Source: a virus. From it: a DNA stretch of 34,735 bases. Of the stretch, positions 15,365 to 22,438 are shown one piece after another. The notes under the pieces were generated by a model. The model made no database searches. It was not told the origin of the DNA and saw nothing but the letters and a program-made list of their open reading frames with translations. How positions within the stretch are numbered: the first letter of the stretch is position 1; every line of letters begins with the position of its first letter. A program made the position numbers and the translations under genes. Location: positions 1-34,735 of the IMG/VR virus record IMGVR_UViG_3300046517_000330, one strand, 5' to 3'.

Positions 15365-16087
15365 TCAGCCTTTGTTTCGTTTCTTCCAAGCGATGTATTC
15401 CGCGGTCGAGGCGAACTCAGCCGGCTCGACAGGCGCAGACTTCCCGCCGACCGGAGTAATCGGTGCGGGCGCTTTGGAAACAGGTTTCGGGGTAGGTGCG
15501 CTCGCGCTGACCTTCGCTTCTAGGCGAGCCAGTTCGAGAGCCATTCGCAACGGGGGAAGGGAAAGCACGCGTTCAGCCGTCTCAGGGTCTTGGCCGAGTG
15601 CATGAAGCACCTTGTGACCGTGATCCATCGACGTGACGGCTTGCAGAAAGTCGGGCGATGCGCCGCCGAGCATTTGGAACGTGCGCAGGGACGAATCCCA
15701 CTCCGCCCCAAAGTCACCTTTGCCCGCGTCGAATACCTTGTTGCAAGCCTCGTCGAATCGCTCTTGCTCGATCAGCCGCTTGGCTTCGGATCGGATCTGT
15801 TCGGCCGTCATCGGCTGCCCAGTCGTCTCCTGCTGCGGCTGAAGCTCGCGCAATCGCGCTTCGAGTGCTTCTCGCTGGCGTTTCTCTTCGTGTTTCTCGC
15901 GCGTCAGTTGGTCGATGCGTCGTTGAACCCAATCGTTTTTGGGCTTTTGCTGCTCTTGCGACTGCTCGACTACCTCAGCGGTTTGCTCTGCGCCCGGTTC
16001 AGAGACGACTTCAGCGGGCTGTTGCGCCTGTTCCAACTCCGTAGGCGTGACGTTTTCTTGCGGCAATGCGTTTTCTTCGATTTGCAT
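15365..16087 (-). CDS. Scaffolding protein
   Basis: About 240 residues, highly charged and Gln/Glu-rich. The acidic N-terminus is followed by a coiled-coil-prone segment (RRIDQLTREKHEEKRQREAL), a helical domain with DNA-sized hydrophobic patches, and a Pro/Ala linker. The C-terminus ends in basic AEYIAWKKRNKG, matching scaffolds whose basic C-terminal helix-turn-helix binds coat protein. It lies between portal and coat as in P22 (1-8-5). The start is uncertain: the ATG at 16087 or a TTG four codons upstream, neither with a good SD. Confidence 0.85.
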   Translation of the reverse strand: MQIEENALPQENVTPTELEQAQQPAEVVSEPGAEQTAEVVEQSQEQQKPKNDWVQRRIDQLTREKHEEKRQREALEARLRELQPQQETTGQPMTAEQIRSEAKRLIEQERFDEACNKVFDAGKGDFGAEWDSSLRTFQMLGGASPDFLQAVTSMDHGHKVLHALGQDPETAERVLSLPPLRMALELARLEAKVSASAPTPKPVSKAPAPITPVGGKSAPVEPAEFASTAEYIAWKKRNKG

Positions 16088-16134
16088 GGACGAGTCCAAG
16101 AGGATTTAGCCCGGTGATGCCGCACCGGTACGGT

Positions 16135-18249
16135 TTATTGCTGTTGAGCGGGCAACAAAAAACCGCCCGAAGGCGGTTGCTGTTGTGTGGGGTCTTGCGT
16201 TTGCGGTGGACTGCCCTCTGGCGCGCCGGTCTGCATCATCTGCATGACGACTTGCGTAGCGACGTGCGCGACGAGTTCAGGATCAAGCGGCTGACCGAGT
16301 GCTTGCAGGCGCTTCGTCTCGGCGTCATAGGCCTTGATGTTCGTATCCTGCTGCTCCTTGCCCTGCTGCGCCTGTTGAAGCTGCTGCGTCAAGTGCTCGA
16401 TCATCTGGCCCATGTGCTGCATCTTCTGCGTGGCGTCCTGCATTTCAGGCGTCGGGCCTTCGCCCAAGATCGCAGGCGGGATCGTGCGGTGCAGACGCTC
16501 GGCAACCTCGTCAGCCATCGGGAAGTCAGCAGCCTTGAACAGCAGGTCGCCGGCAACCTTCATCAGCTCTTGATCCTGGCTCATGATCTGCGTGAGCGCG
16601 TTGAATGCTTCCTGCCTGCGCGTCTCGTAGTTCGGGCCAACCTCGACGGTCACGTCATAGCGGCCGATGCCAGGGTTGTAGATCAGTTGCACGTCCTTCA
16701 GATGGTCGCGCTGGTCCTGCGGCGGTGCGGGCCGTCCATCAGGCGTCGACACCGGATGCGGCTGATTCGGATCGAACTGAGCAAACGTCTCTGTACCGTC
16801 CTCGCCCAAGATCCGCACGACTCGTGCCGTGTCGTAAATCTTCGGGATCAGGTCGATCAGCACGCGGCCGGTATAGCGGATCGAGCGAGCAACGTTATCG
16901 ATGAAGTGATACGTCGCGCGATCGCCCTGACGCTGCCGAGCCTGAATCGCCACGCCAGCTTGAGCGTTCGATTGCTGCCCGAACTGCTCCTGATACTGGC
17001 CGGACGACATCATTAGCTCTTGCTGTGCCGTCTGCATGCCTTGCAGGTACGCAGAAGCGCCAACAGGCGGCTGCGAACGTTCCGGGCGGGGGATCTCTGA
17101 TCCATCCTCGCGCAGGGCGTTGTAGGGCAGATACGGCAGGTTGTCTTTGTTCGCCTGCGCCCACTCGCCCTCATATCCTTCGAACGCCTCTTTCGGCCCG
17201 ATGTACGGCGTCTTGGTCTGTAGCGCGATGTACTCGACGTTTGCGCTGCTCATGTAGTTGTACATGCGCTGCGCATCTTTCATGCTGCGCGTGTGGCCCT
17301 TGCGCTCGACCTTTCCGTCGATGACGATCTCTTCGCCGATGACGCGCACAATCGGGATATACCGACCGGGCCACGGCTTTTCGTCGATGATCGTGTCGCC
17401 GGCGAGCAGATACCAGGTGATCTGCGGCGTGCTGACCGTGCGACGCTGGATTGACGCGTCACCCTCAACCCTCTTCTGCTCATCAGGCGGCAGATCGGAC
17501 AGCATGACCGCGCCAAGCTCAGGATGAGCAACAAGCGTGTCGCTCTTGCTCGTCTTGCGGAAATACTCGCAGACGCGGATCTTGTCCTTGCCGATCCAAT
17601 CGCCCTTCGATGAGTCATCGCCGAATTGCACGTCGGCAGCCTTCTCGCCCGGATAGGTCGCCTCGAACTCGGCTTTCGTCATCTGCTCGAACGCGAAGCC
17701 ATACTTCGCGTCTGAGCCGTCTGCGGATTCGATATCCGGATCAAGATAGACCGTTAGCGGGTTCTTTACTCGACGGAGGAAGATTTCCTGATCAAAAGAA
17801 CCATCGTGGGCGTATTCCGTGACAACACGCCAGTATCCAATGCCACCTTGTACAGCGAACTCAGTGGCAGTGTCATAGACGATTTCTGCGTGGCTGTTGT
17901 ACTCGATGTGACGAATGATGCCATCGAGGATTTTCGCGATTTCAATGTCTGCATCGCCGTCCACCGGTAACGTCTTGACGCTAGGCTTGTTCTGCTTCGC
18001 ATCGTTGATGATCTGTAGATTGTGCTGACGCGTCTTGTTGATCGTCAGACACGGCCGCTGATCGCCTTCGCGTGCGTTGCGGATCTGATCGGGCCATTGC
18101 CAGCCGTTGTCGGCGTCGCCATTGGCGAACTTCAGGTCTTCAACGAAGCGCTTGCGAAACTCGCTCTCGGCTTCCTCGCAGCGCGCGAAACGCTCTTTCG
18201 CTTCGGCAACGATCTTTGCCTTGGGGTCTTCCTGTTTTTTGCGTGCCAT
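16135..18249 (-). CDS. Portal protein, P22 gp1-like
   Basis: 704 residues, close to P22 gp1 (725). Family features include the N-terminal RFARCEEAESEFRKRFVEDL followed by KFANGDADNGWQWP, then PCLTINKTRQHNLQIINDAK, SHAEIVYDTATEFAVQGGIG with YWRVVTEY, and LYLDPDIESADGSDAKYGF-like VYLDPDIESADGSDAKYGF. The C-terminus is Gln-rich (QQLQQAQQGKEQQD), compatible with the helical barrel of P22-type portals. It forms the dodecameric DNA gate and docks TerL. The ATG lies directly after the TerL stop with no real SD, implying coupling. A terminator-like hairpin lies inside its last codons. Confidence 0.94.
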   Translation of the reverse strand: MARKKQEDPKAKIVAEAKERFARCEEAESEFRKRFVEDLKFANGDADNGWQWPDQIRNAREGDQRPCLTINKTRQHNLQIINDAKQNKPSVKTLPVDGDADIEIAKILDGIIRHIEYNSHAEIVYDTATEFAVQGGIGYWRVVTEYAHDGSFDQEIFLRRVKNPLTVYLDPDIESADGSDAKYGFAFEQMTKAEFEATYPGEKAADVQFGDDSSKGDWIGKDKIRVCEYFRKTSKSDTLVAHPELGAVMLSDLPPDEQKRVEGDASIQRRTVSTPQITWYLLAGDTIIDEKPWPGRYIPIVRVIGEEIVIDGKVERKGHTRSMKDAQRMYNYMSSANVEYIALQTKTPYIGPKEAFEGYEGEWAQANKDNLPYLPYNALREDGSEIPRPERSQPPVGASAYLQGMQTAQQELMMSSGQYQEQFGQQSNAQAGVAIQARQRQGDRATYHFIDNVARSIRYTGRVLIDLIPKIYDTARVVRILGEDGTETFAQFDPNQPHPVSTPDGRPAPPQDQRDHLKDVQLIYNPGIGRYDVTVEVGPNYETRRQEAFNALTQIMSQDQELMKVAGDLLFKAADFPMADEVAERLHRTIPPAILGEGPTPEMQDATQKMQHMGQMIEHLTQQLQQAQQGKEQQDTNIKAYDAETKRLQALGQPLDPELVAHVATQVVMQMMQTGAPEGSPPQTQDPTQQQPPSGGFLLPAQQQ
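16157..16178 (-). terminator. Terminator-like hairpin inside the 3' end of the portal gene
   Basis: The minus strand reads AACCGCC-TTCG-GGCGGTT with the T-run continuing to TTTTTTG: 7-bp stem, UUCG loop. It falls about 20 bases before the portal stop codon, so the same bases encode the portal tail (PPSGGFLLPA) and a probable terminator or attenuator before scaffold and coat. Confidence 0.75.
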
Positions 18250-19545
18250 TTATGCGAGCCAGCCGCCAGCACCGACAATCGGGCGACGGACAACAGGTTT
18301 AGAGGGTTTAGGAGCCTTGCCGGCGCGCCGTGCGCCCTCACAGGCGTATCGCAGCGCGTCGATGACGTGGTTATCCTTGTCTTCGAGAATCGGCAGGATG
18401 GCGCCCGTCAACGGGTCTTCCTTGTACTTGTAGAGCGAGAGTTCATCGATCAGATGCTTGCAGCGCGGATGAACAATGATGTCGAACGACTTCAGGAATT
18501 CAACGCCCTCTTCCAGCGACTTCGCGCCCTTGATTGCCGGCCGAATCTTCGGAAAGCCGTTCTTCTGCATGTGGCTGATCGTTTCCGGCCGCGCAGAGTC
18601 AGCCGTGATCGGCCACTTCTCAGCGTCGGGAACGCTCATGAACAGTTCCGGCAAGTTCACGATCTCGCAGCCGACTTGATACGCCTCGTAATCGACGTAG
18701 AGCAGATGCCCTTGAATGTCACAGCGGATCAGCACCGTAGGGTCGACAGAGAAGCCCCAATCCGCACCAAGGCGGAATATGGTTCCTTCCGGTCGCTCGA
18801 ACTCTTCGACGCGCCAGTTCTTGAACACGCGCGCTTCGCTGTTCTGCTGGTATTGACCTAACCATACGTGCGCGTACTTGTCAGGATCACGCCGCTTGTC
18901 GAACTCCATTTCGTCGCGCAGCTCTTGCGGCAGCCACGGGTTGTCTAGGTAGTTCGCTTCAACGACGATCGCGCCAGGCGGCAACTCCGGGCCGCGAAGC
19001 AGCATATCTACGGGGTCGGTCGCCTTGCTTGGGTTCCAGCCAAACCACAATTGCGATCCTGGCTTACGGATGGTCGGGCGAAGCATGGTCAGGCTCTTAT
19101 CGCTGCCGTTCTGCGCTTCCTCGAACCATGCGCGGTCAAAGCCTTCAAGCGACTTGATCGATTCGGCTGTGTGGTTCTGCATGCCCTCGAAGATCGTCAC
19201 GCCGCCTAGCTTCGAGAGGATGCGCCGATCCTGCACGTCGAAATATGCGCCCGCATTGAACTGCGCAATCTTTCCTTCGAGCAACTTCTTAACGGAGAAC
19301 TCAAGCGACTTGAGTGTTTCGCGCAGACACACGAAGTCATACTTGCCGCTTACGTTCTCGTCTAGCCACAAATCACCGAAGAAGTGAGACTTGCCAGAGC
19401 CGCGGCCACCATGCGCAGCCTTATAGCGTGCGGGTCGACCATCTGGCGCAGTGTCAGCCAGCAGCGGAAGGAAGACTTCAGGCGTCGGTATCTGTAGGAC
19501 GGACAATTTTTCGCTCGATACTGGTGAATGCAACCGGGCCGCCAT
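18250..19545 (-). CDS. terL: Terminase large subunit (packaging ATPase-nuclease)
   Basis: 431 residues. Walker A is GGRGSGKS (46-53) and Walker B FDRAWFEEAQ (136-145) with the catalytic Glu. The nuclease domain has acidic residues in ADWGFSVDP (D262), ITADSARPE (near D316) and KDNHVIDALRY (D396). It belongs to the PBSX/Terminase_3-like group that uses headful or related packaging. It pumps DNA into the prohead through the portal. The ATG at 19545 lies 68 bases inside TerS. A TTG before SVLQIPTPEVFLPLL (about residue 15) is an alternative start, since homologues often begin near that motif. Neither has a strong SD. Confidence 0.95.
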   Translation of the reverse strand: MAARLHSPVSSEKLSVLQIPTPEVFLPLLADTAPDGRPARYKAAHGGRGSGKSHFFGDLWLDENVSGKYDFVCLRETLKSLEFSVKKLLEGKIAQFNAGAYFDVQDRRILSKLGGVTIFEGMQNHTAESIKSLEGFDRAWFEEAQNGSDKSLTMLRPTIRKPGSQLWFGWNPSKATDPVDMLLRGPELPPGAIVVEANYLDNPWLPQELRDEMEFDKRRDPDKYAHVWLGQYQQNSEARVFKNWRVEEFERPEGTIFRLGADWGFSVDPTVLIRCDIQGHLLYVDYEAYQVGCEIVNLPELFMSVPDAEKWPITADSARPETISHMQKNGFPKIRPAIKGAKSLEEGVEFLKSFDIIVHPRCKHLIDELSLYKYKEDPLTGAILPILEDKDNHVIDALRYACEGARRAGKAPKPSKPVVRRPIVGAGGWLA

Positions 19546-19816
19546 CTGCGCCGGTTAGCTCAACACCTTGCGTCGGCTTGCCGTATCCCCGCTCGATGAT
19601 CGCCATTGCGGCAGACAGACGGTTACGTTCGTTCTCGCCACCGTGCATGATCGAGTCGATTACGGCCAGCGCATCAGGCGTCTTGGCCTTGCATGCGGCG
19701 ATCAGATCCAGTTCCTCTGCGGTGCGCTTAGGGCGACCGGTCGGGTTTCCTGTTTGCCCCTTCTGGAACGGTCTGCCGCGAGCTTTTGTCGCTGTTTTCT
19801 CGCTGTTAGCAGCCAT
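19478..19816 (-). CDS. terS: Terminase small subunit (DUF5681-type basic N-terminus)
   Basis: 112 residues. The N-terminal TKARGRPFQKGQTGNPTGRP is a DUF5681-like basic motif seen in small DNA-binding proteins beside large terminases. Helices (AEELDLIAACKAKTPDALAV) and MAIIERGYGKPTQGVELTGA follow. It should recognise the packaging site and recruit TerL. Assignment rests on the motif plus immediate overlap with TerL. A start at 19816 gives a compact protein; GAG eight bases upstream is a weak SD. Confidence 0.85.
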   Translation of the reverse strand: MAANSEKTATKARGRPFQKGQTGNPTGRPKRTAEELDLIAACKAKTPDALAVIDSIMHGGENERNRLSAAMAIIERGYGKPTQGVELTGADGGPVAFTSIERKIVRPTDTDA

Positions 19817-19905
19817 ATCAGCACTCGTTAGTTGTTAGATGCGCGCTCACCGGCCCGTATGTGTTGCCGCGGAGCCTATCCGCTGACCAGGAGCGCGCGA
19901 AAGGG

Positions 19906-20031
19906 TTACCTGAATACGCTTCGGATAAAGCCGAACGCCAGAGCCGCGATCCAGAACCACAGAAATGCGCTGATTGCCGCGCCAATGAGCACGAATGGCC
20001 CAACGGCAAAGATCGTCAAAAAGGTTCCCAT
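19906..20031 (-). CDS. Small hydrophobic membrane protein (41 aa)
   Basis: The sequence begins MGTFLTIFAVGPFVLIGAAI and runs on through AFLWFWIAALAFGFIRSVFR. Nearly the whole chain is membrane-spanning (one long or two short helices), with a basic C-terminus placing that end in the cytoplasm. TGGAG lies about seven bases before the ATG. It is transcribed just ahead of TerS, with 89 bases between. No family was recognised; in this location it might be an extra holin/antiholin-like or superinfection-related protein, but nothing proves that. Confidence 0.6.
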   Translation of the reverse strand: MGTFLTIFAVGPFVLIGAAISAFLWFWIAALAFGFIRSVFR

Positions 20032-20159
20032 GTCTGCTCCAGTAGGTTGAGAAGATGCCGCACCCGGCGCGCCCTAGAGTTCCCTTGCGGGCGGAGACAG
20101 GACGCTTCCACTACCTGCGCGGCTGACGCTGTTTTCCCACCTGCGCCTGGGGTGATGAA

Positions 20160-20372
20160 TTAGTGCGTGATGCCAGCCCGCGCCATGATCGACAGCGCGG
20201 CTTCGAACAGCCCCGCGTAGTCGTCCTCGTCGTACTGCTCGGCGCGTCCAATCAGCATCTCTAGCGTCTCGTCGTCGAGTTCCAGATTGCCGGCGTTCAC
20301 CAGATGGCCGAACGCAACAGCGAGCGCGTCGGCGAGTGTGTCTATGTCTTCGTGCGGGCAGAGCTTGCGCAT
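20160..20372 (-). CDS. Small acidic helical protein (70 aa), unknown
   Basis: MRKLCPHEDIDTLADALAVA leads into a helical acidic chain (NLELDDETLEMLIGRAEQYD, then EDDYAGLFEAALSIMARAG). An excellent SD, GAGGAGG four bases before the ATG, supports the start. The first 31 bases overlap the 3' end of the HTH-phosphoesterase gene in another frame, so it is expressed with it. It is of a size to be a partner or inhibitor of its neighbour or of terminase. No known family was recognised. Confidence 0.7.
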   Translation of the reverse strand: MRKLCPHEDIDTLADALAVAFGHLVNAGNLELDDETLEMLIGRAEQYDEDDYAGLFEAALSIMARAGITH

Positions 20373-21535
20373 ACAGCCTCCTCGAACATATCCGGCGTGA
20401 CAATCGTTCTCGCCACCTGGCCGTACTTTGCGTGATACGTGATAGCCACAGCGGCGCGCTCCGATAGCCAGCCGCCGCGCGATGCGTATGCGTCACGAGC
20501 TGCAATCGTCGGATGCTGAATGACCGTCATGCCGCTATGCTCTTTTTCCTCGACGTGGTGCCGATGGCCCGTGTGCGCGTATCGCTTCGTCGTCGCGCCC
20601 CATACCTTCGGAAACTGAGCGGCAAAGAAGATCGGCAACGCATCATTGCGCTTCATATGGCCGTGATGGAACGCGATCAGCGTTTCGCCGTGCTGGTGGA
20701 CGTAGTACGGTAATTCCGACTCGATGACCGTCACGCGCGGTTCGTTCTCATACAGCGCCTTGAAAAGCGCCCTGAGCCATATGCTTGACGCGAGATCGTG
20801 ATTGCCTTCCGCCATCAGTACGACAACGCGCTCATGCTTCTGCAACGCGAAGTCGACGATGCGGCGCAACACACGAAGCGCCGCGGCAACGATCTTCGAG
20901 AATCGGCCGTCCTGGTCAAGAATGTGTCCGTTCGTCGGCGTGACCGGAAGCATGCCGTCGCTATGCAGGAAGTCGCCTAGCTGCGCGATCAATCCCGTAT
21001 TCGCGGCCGGCGCCGAGTTCACCATCTGCTCGAACGCGGCAACCAGCACACGCTCAGCGATTTTCACGTCCCAATCGGCCCCGCCCTCCTTGTGCCATGC
21101 GAGCGCGCCAAGGTGACAATCCGTCAGCGTGTAGACGTTACACAGATCGTCTTTCGTCTTCGTCGGCTTTGCCATCGGCTTGACGCGCGGCAGTTCTTTC
21201 GCCATCGCAGCGAAAGCCTCGCGCATGATCGCTTCTTGGCGGTCAGCGTCGACGGATGATTTCACCCACTGGCCGCGCGGCTTACCGTCCTCGTCGTAAT
21301 ACGTCGACACGCCCTTGACCATGTAGCCATCAGGAACAGTGCGAGTCATATCGTGTTCGGGGCTATAGCCCGAGCGCGCCGCGCGCTTCTTGAGCGATGC
21401 CAGCGCATTACTGATCGTGCCGTGACTCAGGCCAAGTGCGGACGCCGCTTTTCGCTCAGAACCAAACTGCTCGATCGCGTTGATGAATTCGAGTTGCCGC
21501 GGCGTCGCCCATGTCTTAAGAGTTGCATCGATCAA
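20342..21535 (-). CDS. HTH domain fused to a calcineurin-like metallophosphoesterase
   Basis: 397 residues. Residues about 12-52 form a helix-turn-helix (QLEFINAIEQFGSERKAASA then LGLSHGTISNALASLKKRA). From about 130 comes a metallophosphoesterase with all metal-binding blocks: D139-x-H141 (TLTDCHLG), GD188 (AQLGDFLHSDG), GNHD 244-247, HHGH 290-293 and G-H-R-H 323-326. It probably cleaves DNA or RNA phosphodiesters at sites set by the HTH. The start is TTG, sharing bases with the upstream stop (TTGA), with AGGGGG eight bases before it; no in-frame ATG is near. It lies at the head of the packaging genes, suggesting a role in DNA processing before packaging, or in defence. Confidence 0.85.
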   Translation of the reverse strand: MIDATLKTWATPRQLEFINAIEQFGSERKAASALGLSHGTISNALASLKKRAARSGYSPEHDMTRTVPDGYMVKGVSTYYDEDGKPRGQWVKSSVDADRQEAIMREAFAAMAKELPRVKPMAKPTKTKDDLCNVYTLTDCHLGALAWHKEGGADWDVKIAERVLVAAFEQMVNSAPAANTGLIAQLGDFLHSDGMLPVTPTNGHILDQDGRFSKIVAAALRVLRRIVDFALQKHERVVVLMAEGNHDLASSIWLRALFKALYENEPRVTVIESELPYYVHQHGETLIAFHHGHMKRNDALPIFFAAQFPKVWGATTKRYAHTGHRHHVEEKEHSGMTVIQHPTIAARDAYASRGGWLSERAAVAITYHAKYGQVARTIVTPDMFEEAVCASSARTKT

Positions 21536-21777
21536 GCATCGCCCCCTATACGCTTTAGTGCCGCCTCGCGATCAGCCTTCATCGCGCCAGTAATCAGTCG
21601 ATGCTTCTCGCTCTCTACGCTGCCCAGTAGCGCCCCGTGCGCGCCCTCTTGATCCAGGCATAGCGCCATTTCTTCAGCGTCCTCCGCGAAGTCCATTGCG
21701 AGCATCGCAACAGCCAGCACGCCAAGCGTAGACAGCAGCAACACAAGCGCGACAACGACAAGCGAGACGAGAGACAT
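21532..21777 (-). CDS. Small membrane-anchored protein (81 aa)
   Basis: A strong N-terminal transmembrane segment, MSLVSLVVVALVLLLSTLGV continuing to AVAMLAM, is followed by a soluble acidic/charged helix (EDAEEMALCLDQEGAHGALL then ESEKHRLITGAMKADREAAL). The type is N-anchored, like small phage spanin i-components or Rz-like proteins, but it is short and lacks a partner overlapping ORF. AGGAG stands five bases before the ATG. It is the first gene of the leftward late operon and overlaps the following TTG start. Function unknown. Confidence 0.72.
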   Translation of the reverse strand: MSLVSLVVVALVLLLSTLGVLAVAMLAMDFAEDAEEMALCLDQEGAHGALLGSVESEKHRLITGAMKADREAALKRIGGDA

Positions 21778-21801
21778 GGCGGCTCCTATAAGTCTGCGAA
21801 T

Positions 21802-21830
21802 GTATTAAATGTGGGCGTGCGAACGCGCAA
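21802..21830 (-). promoter_or_regulatory. Candidate leftward late promoter with half-conserved operator
   Basis: On the minus strand TTGCGC (21830-21825), 17-base spacer, TAATAC (21807-21802) stands 25 bases upstream of the first late ORF. The -10 is poor (3/6). Bases 21790-21806 match 12 of 17 positions of the palindrome found at 27945-27961, so the site may be controlled by the same protein. Confidence 0.35.
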
Positions 21831-21864
21831 AGCATCCACGGCGTCGACAGTTTGCAAACAAAAC

Positions 21865-21893
21865 TTGATGTTCTAATACTTGCGAAGTATTAT
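21865..21893 (+). promoter_or_regulatory. Promoter with 17-bp palindromic operator in the spacer
   Basis: TTGATG (21865-21870), exactly 17 bases, then TATTAT (21888-21893), 27 bases before the ATG at 21921. The perfect palindrome AATACTT-GCG-AAGTATT (21875-21891) fills the spacer and the front of the -10, so a bound protein would block RNA polymerase. The same layout recurs at 27935-27963. Confidence 0.75.
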
Positions 21894-21920
21894 ATCTGAA
21901 CGCAAACGCGGAGACCAACC

Positions 21921-22097
21921 ATGAGCCACTACGAAAATTACGTCCTGAAGCAAGCAGCCGAGACGATCGGCAAGCTGCGCGAGCTGGTGCAGTCCGGTCA
22001 CATCACCATCGAGAGCGCATGCGCAATCGGCGAAGCGCGCGCCATGCTGCAAATCCTCTCTGACGCACTGGAGGCTCGCAGTGAACGCGCGGTTTAA
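21921..22097 (+). CDS. Small helical protein (58 aa), first gene of a regulated mini-operon
   Basis: MSHYENYVLKQAAETIGKLR then ELVQSGHITIESACAIGEAR and a helical C-terminus. It looks like two or three amphipathic helices, with no recognised family. GGAG stands seven bases before the ATG. It is driven by the operator-controlled promoter just upstream, lies on the strand opposite to the late operon and overlaps the next gene. Size and isolation fit a small regulator or anti-host factor; this is inference. Confidence 0.72.
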   Translation: MSHYENYVLKQAAETIGKLRELVQSGHITIESACAIGEARAMLQILSDALEARSERAV

Positions 22098-22200
22098 GTT
22101 CAGCCACGATTTCTGGCTCGATCAGGAGGCTGACGCCTACTACAACGAGACAGATGGCGAGGATGACGAAGAACCGGAGGAAGATCCGGATAATGAGTGA
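22081..22200 (+). CDS. Tiny acidic-tail protein (39 aa)
   Basis: A GTG start with GGAGG six bases upstream, inside the end of the previous gene. The N-terminal half (NARFKFSHDFWLDQEADAYY) is mixed; the C-terminal half is almost entirely acidic (TDGEDDEEPEEDPDNE). The stop is followed at once by a terminator, so the ORF boundary is well supported. Such acidic tails occur in DNA-mimic inhibitors and polymerase-binding phage peptides; no specific match is claimed. Confidence 0.65.
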   Translation: MNARFKFSHDFWLDQEADAYYNETDGEDDEEPEEDPDNE

Positions 22201-22205
22201 CTAAG

Positions 22206-22228
22206 GCCCGCGCGATGCGGGCTTTTTT
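22206..22228 (+). terminator. Intrinsic terminator of the mini-operon
   Basis: GCCCGC-GCGAT-GCGGGC followed by TTTTTT: a perfect 6-bp GC stem and U6, six bases after the TGA of the 39-aa gene. It has no T-run on the minus strand, so it would not stop leftward transcription. Confidence 0.93.
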
Positions 22229-22280
22229 GTTTGTGCCGCTACTTTCCCGGCTGGTCAAGCGGTGGGGAGCCGCTAGGCGA

Positions 22281-22317
22281 AAACGAAAAAGCCGCCGCTG
22301 ATTTCTCTAGCGACGGC
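22281..22317 (-). terminator. Second tandem leftward terminator
   Basis: The minus strand has a 9-bp stem GCCGTCGCT / AGCGGCGGC (one G-U pair) around a 9-base loop, then TTTTTCGTTTT. It lies about 100 bases after the strong leftward promoter, as a back-up to the terminator at 22326-22355. Confidence 0.85.
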
Positions 22318-22324
22318 CTGCGTG

Positions 22325-22402
22325 TAAAAAGCCGCTCAACCCTTCCGGGGAGCGGAAACTGCTTTGCAGCAGAAGGAACCGGGAACGCATGAATCCCACG
22401 GT
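22325..22402 (-). ncRNA. Candidate short RNA (about 78 nt; PR'-like leader or phage sRNA)
   Basis: This is the predicted transcript from the promoter at 22409-22438 to the first terminator. It holds hairpin CTGCT-GCAA-AGCAG (22359-22372, GNRA-type loop) and then the terminator stem. No ORF of note lies in it: an ATG in the sense strand (ATGCGTTCCC) has no SD. Two readings are possible: a constitutive, prematurely terminated late leader like lambda 6S RNA, extended into the late operon when an antiterminator acts; or a trans-acting sRNA. Ends are predicted from sequence only. Confidence 0.6.
22326..22355 (-). terminator. First leftward terminator after the strong promoter
   Basis: The minus strand reads CCGCTC, inner CCC-GGAA-GGG, TT, GAGCGG, then CTTTTT. 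The outer stem is 6 bp, with a nested 3-bp stem. It ends about 78 bases downstream of the expected transcription start at 22402. Confidence 0.8.
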
Positions 22403-22408
22403 GACACA

Positions 22409-22438
22409 ATCATATCAAAACAGTCCAAGTTGTGTCAA
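22409..22438 (-). promoter_or_regulatory. Strong leftward sigma70 promoter (extended -10)
   Basis: On the minus strand a perfect TTGACA (22438-22433), 18 bases, then TGA-TATGAT (22414-22409) with the TGn extension. It is the best consensus promoter in the window. The 17-bp operator-like element 22441-22457 abuts the upstream side of its -35. Terminators follow within 120 bases. Confidence 0.85.

Noticed and set aside
14058-15605. Plus-strand frame of about 515 codons opposite the coat gene
   Set aside because: Shadow of the coat gene: very Arg/Cys/Val-rich with no domain, and it crosses the coat terminator.
20032-20159. Possible 31-codon GTG ORF ending inside the 41-aa membrane gene
   Set aside because: Weak start, Arg-rich, no motif; the interval is better called non-coding.
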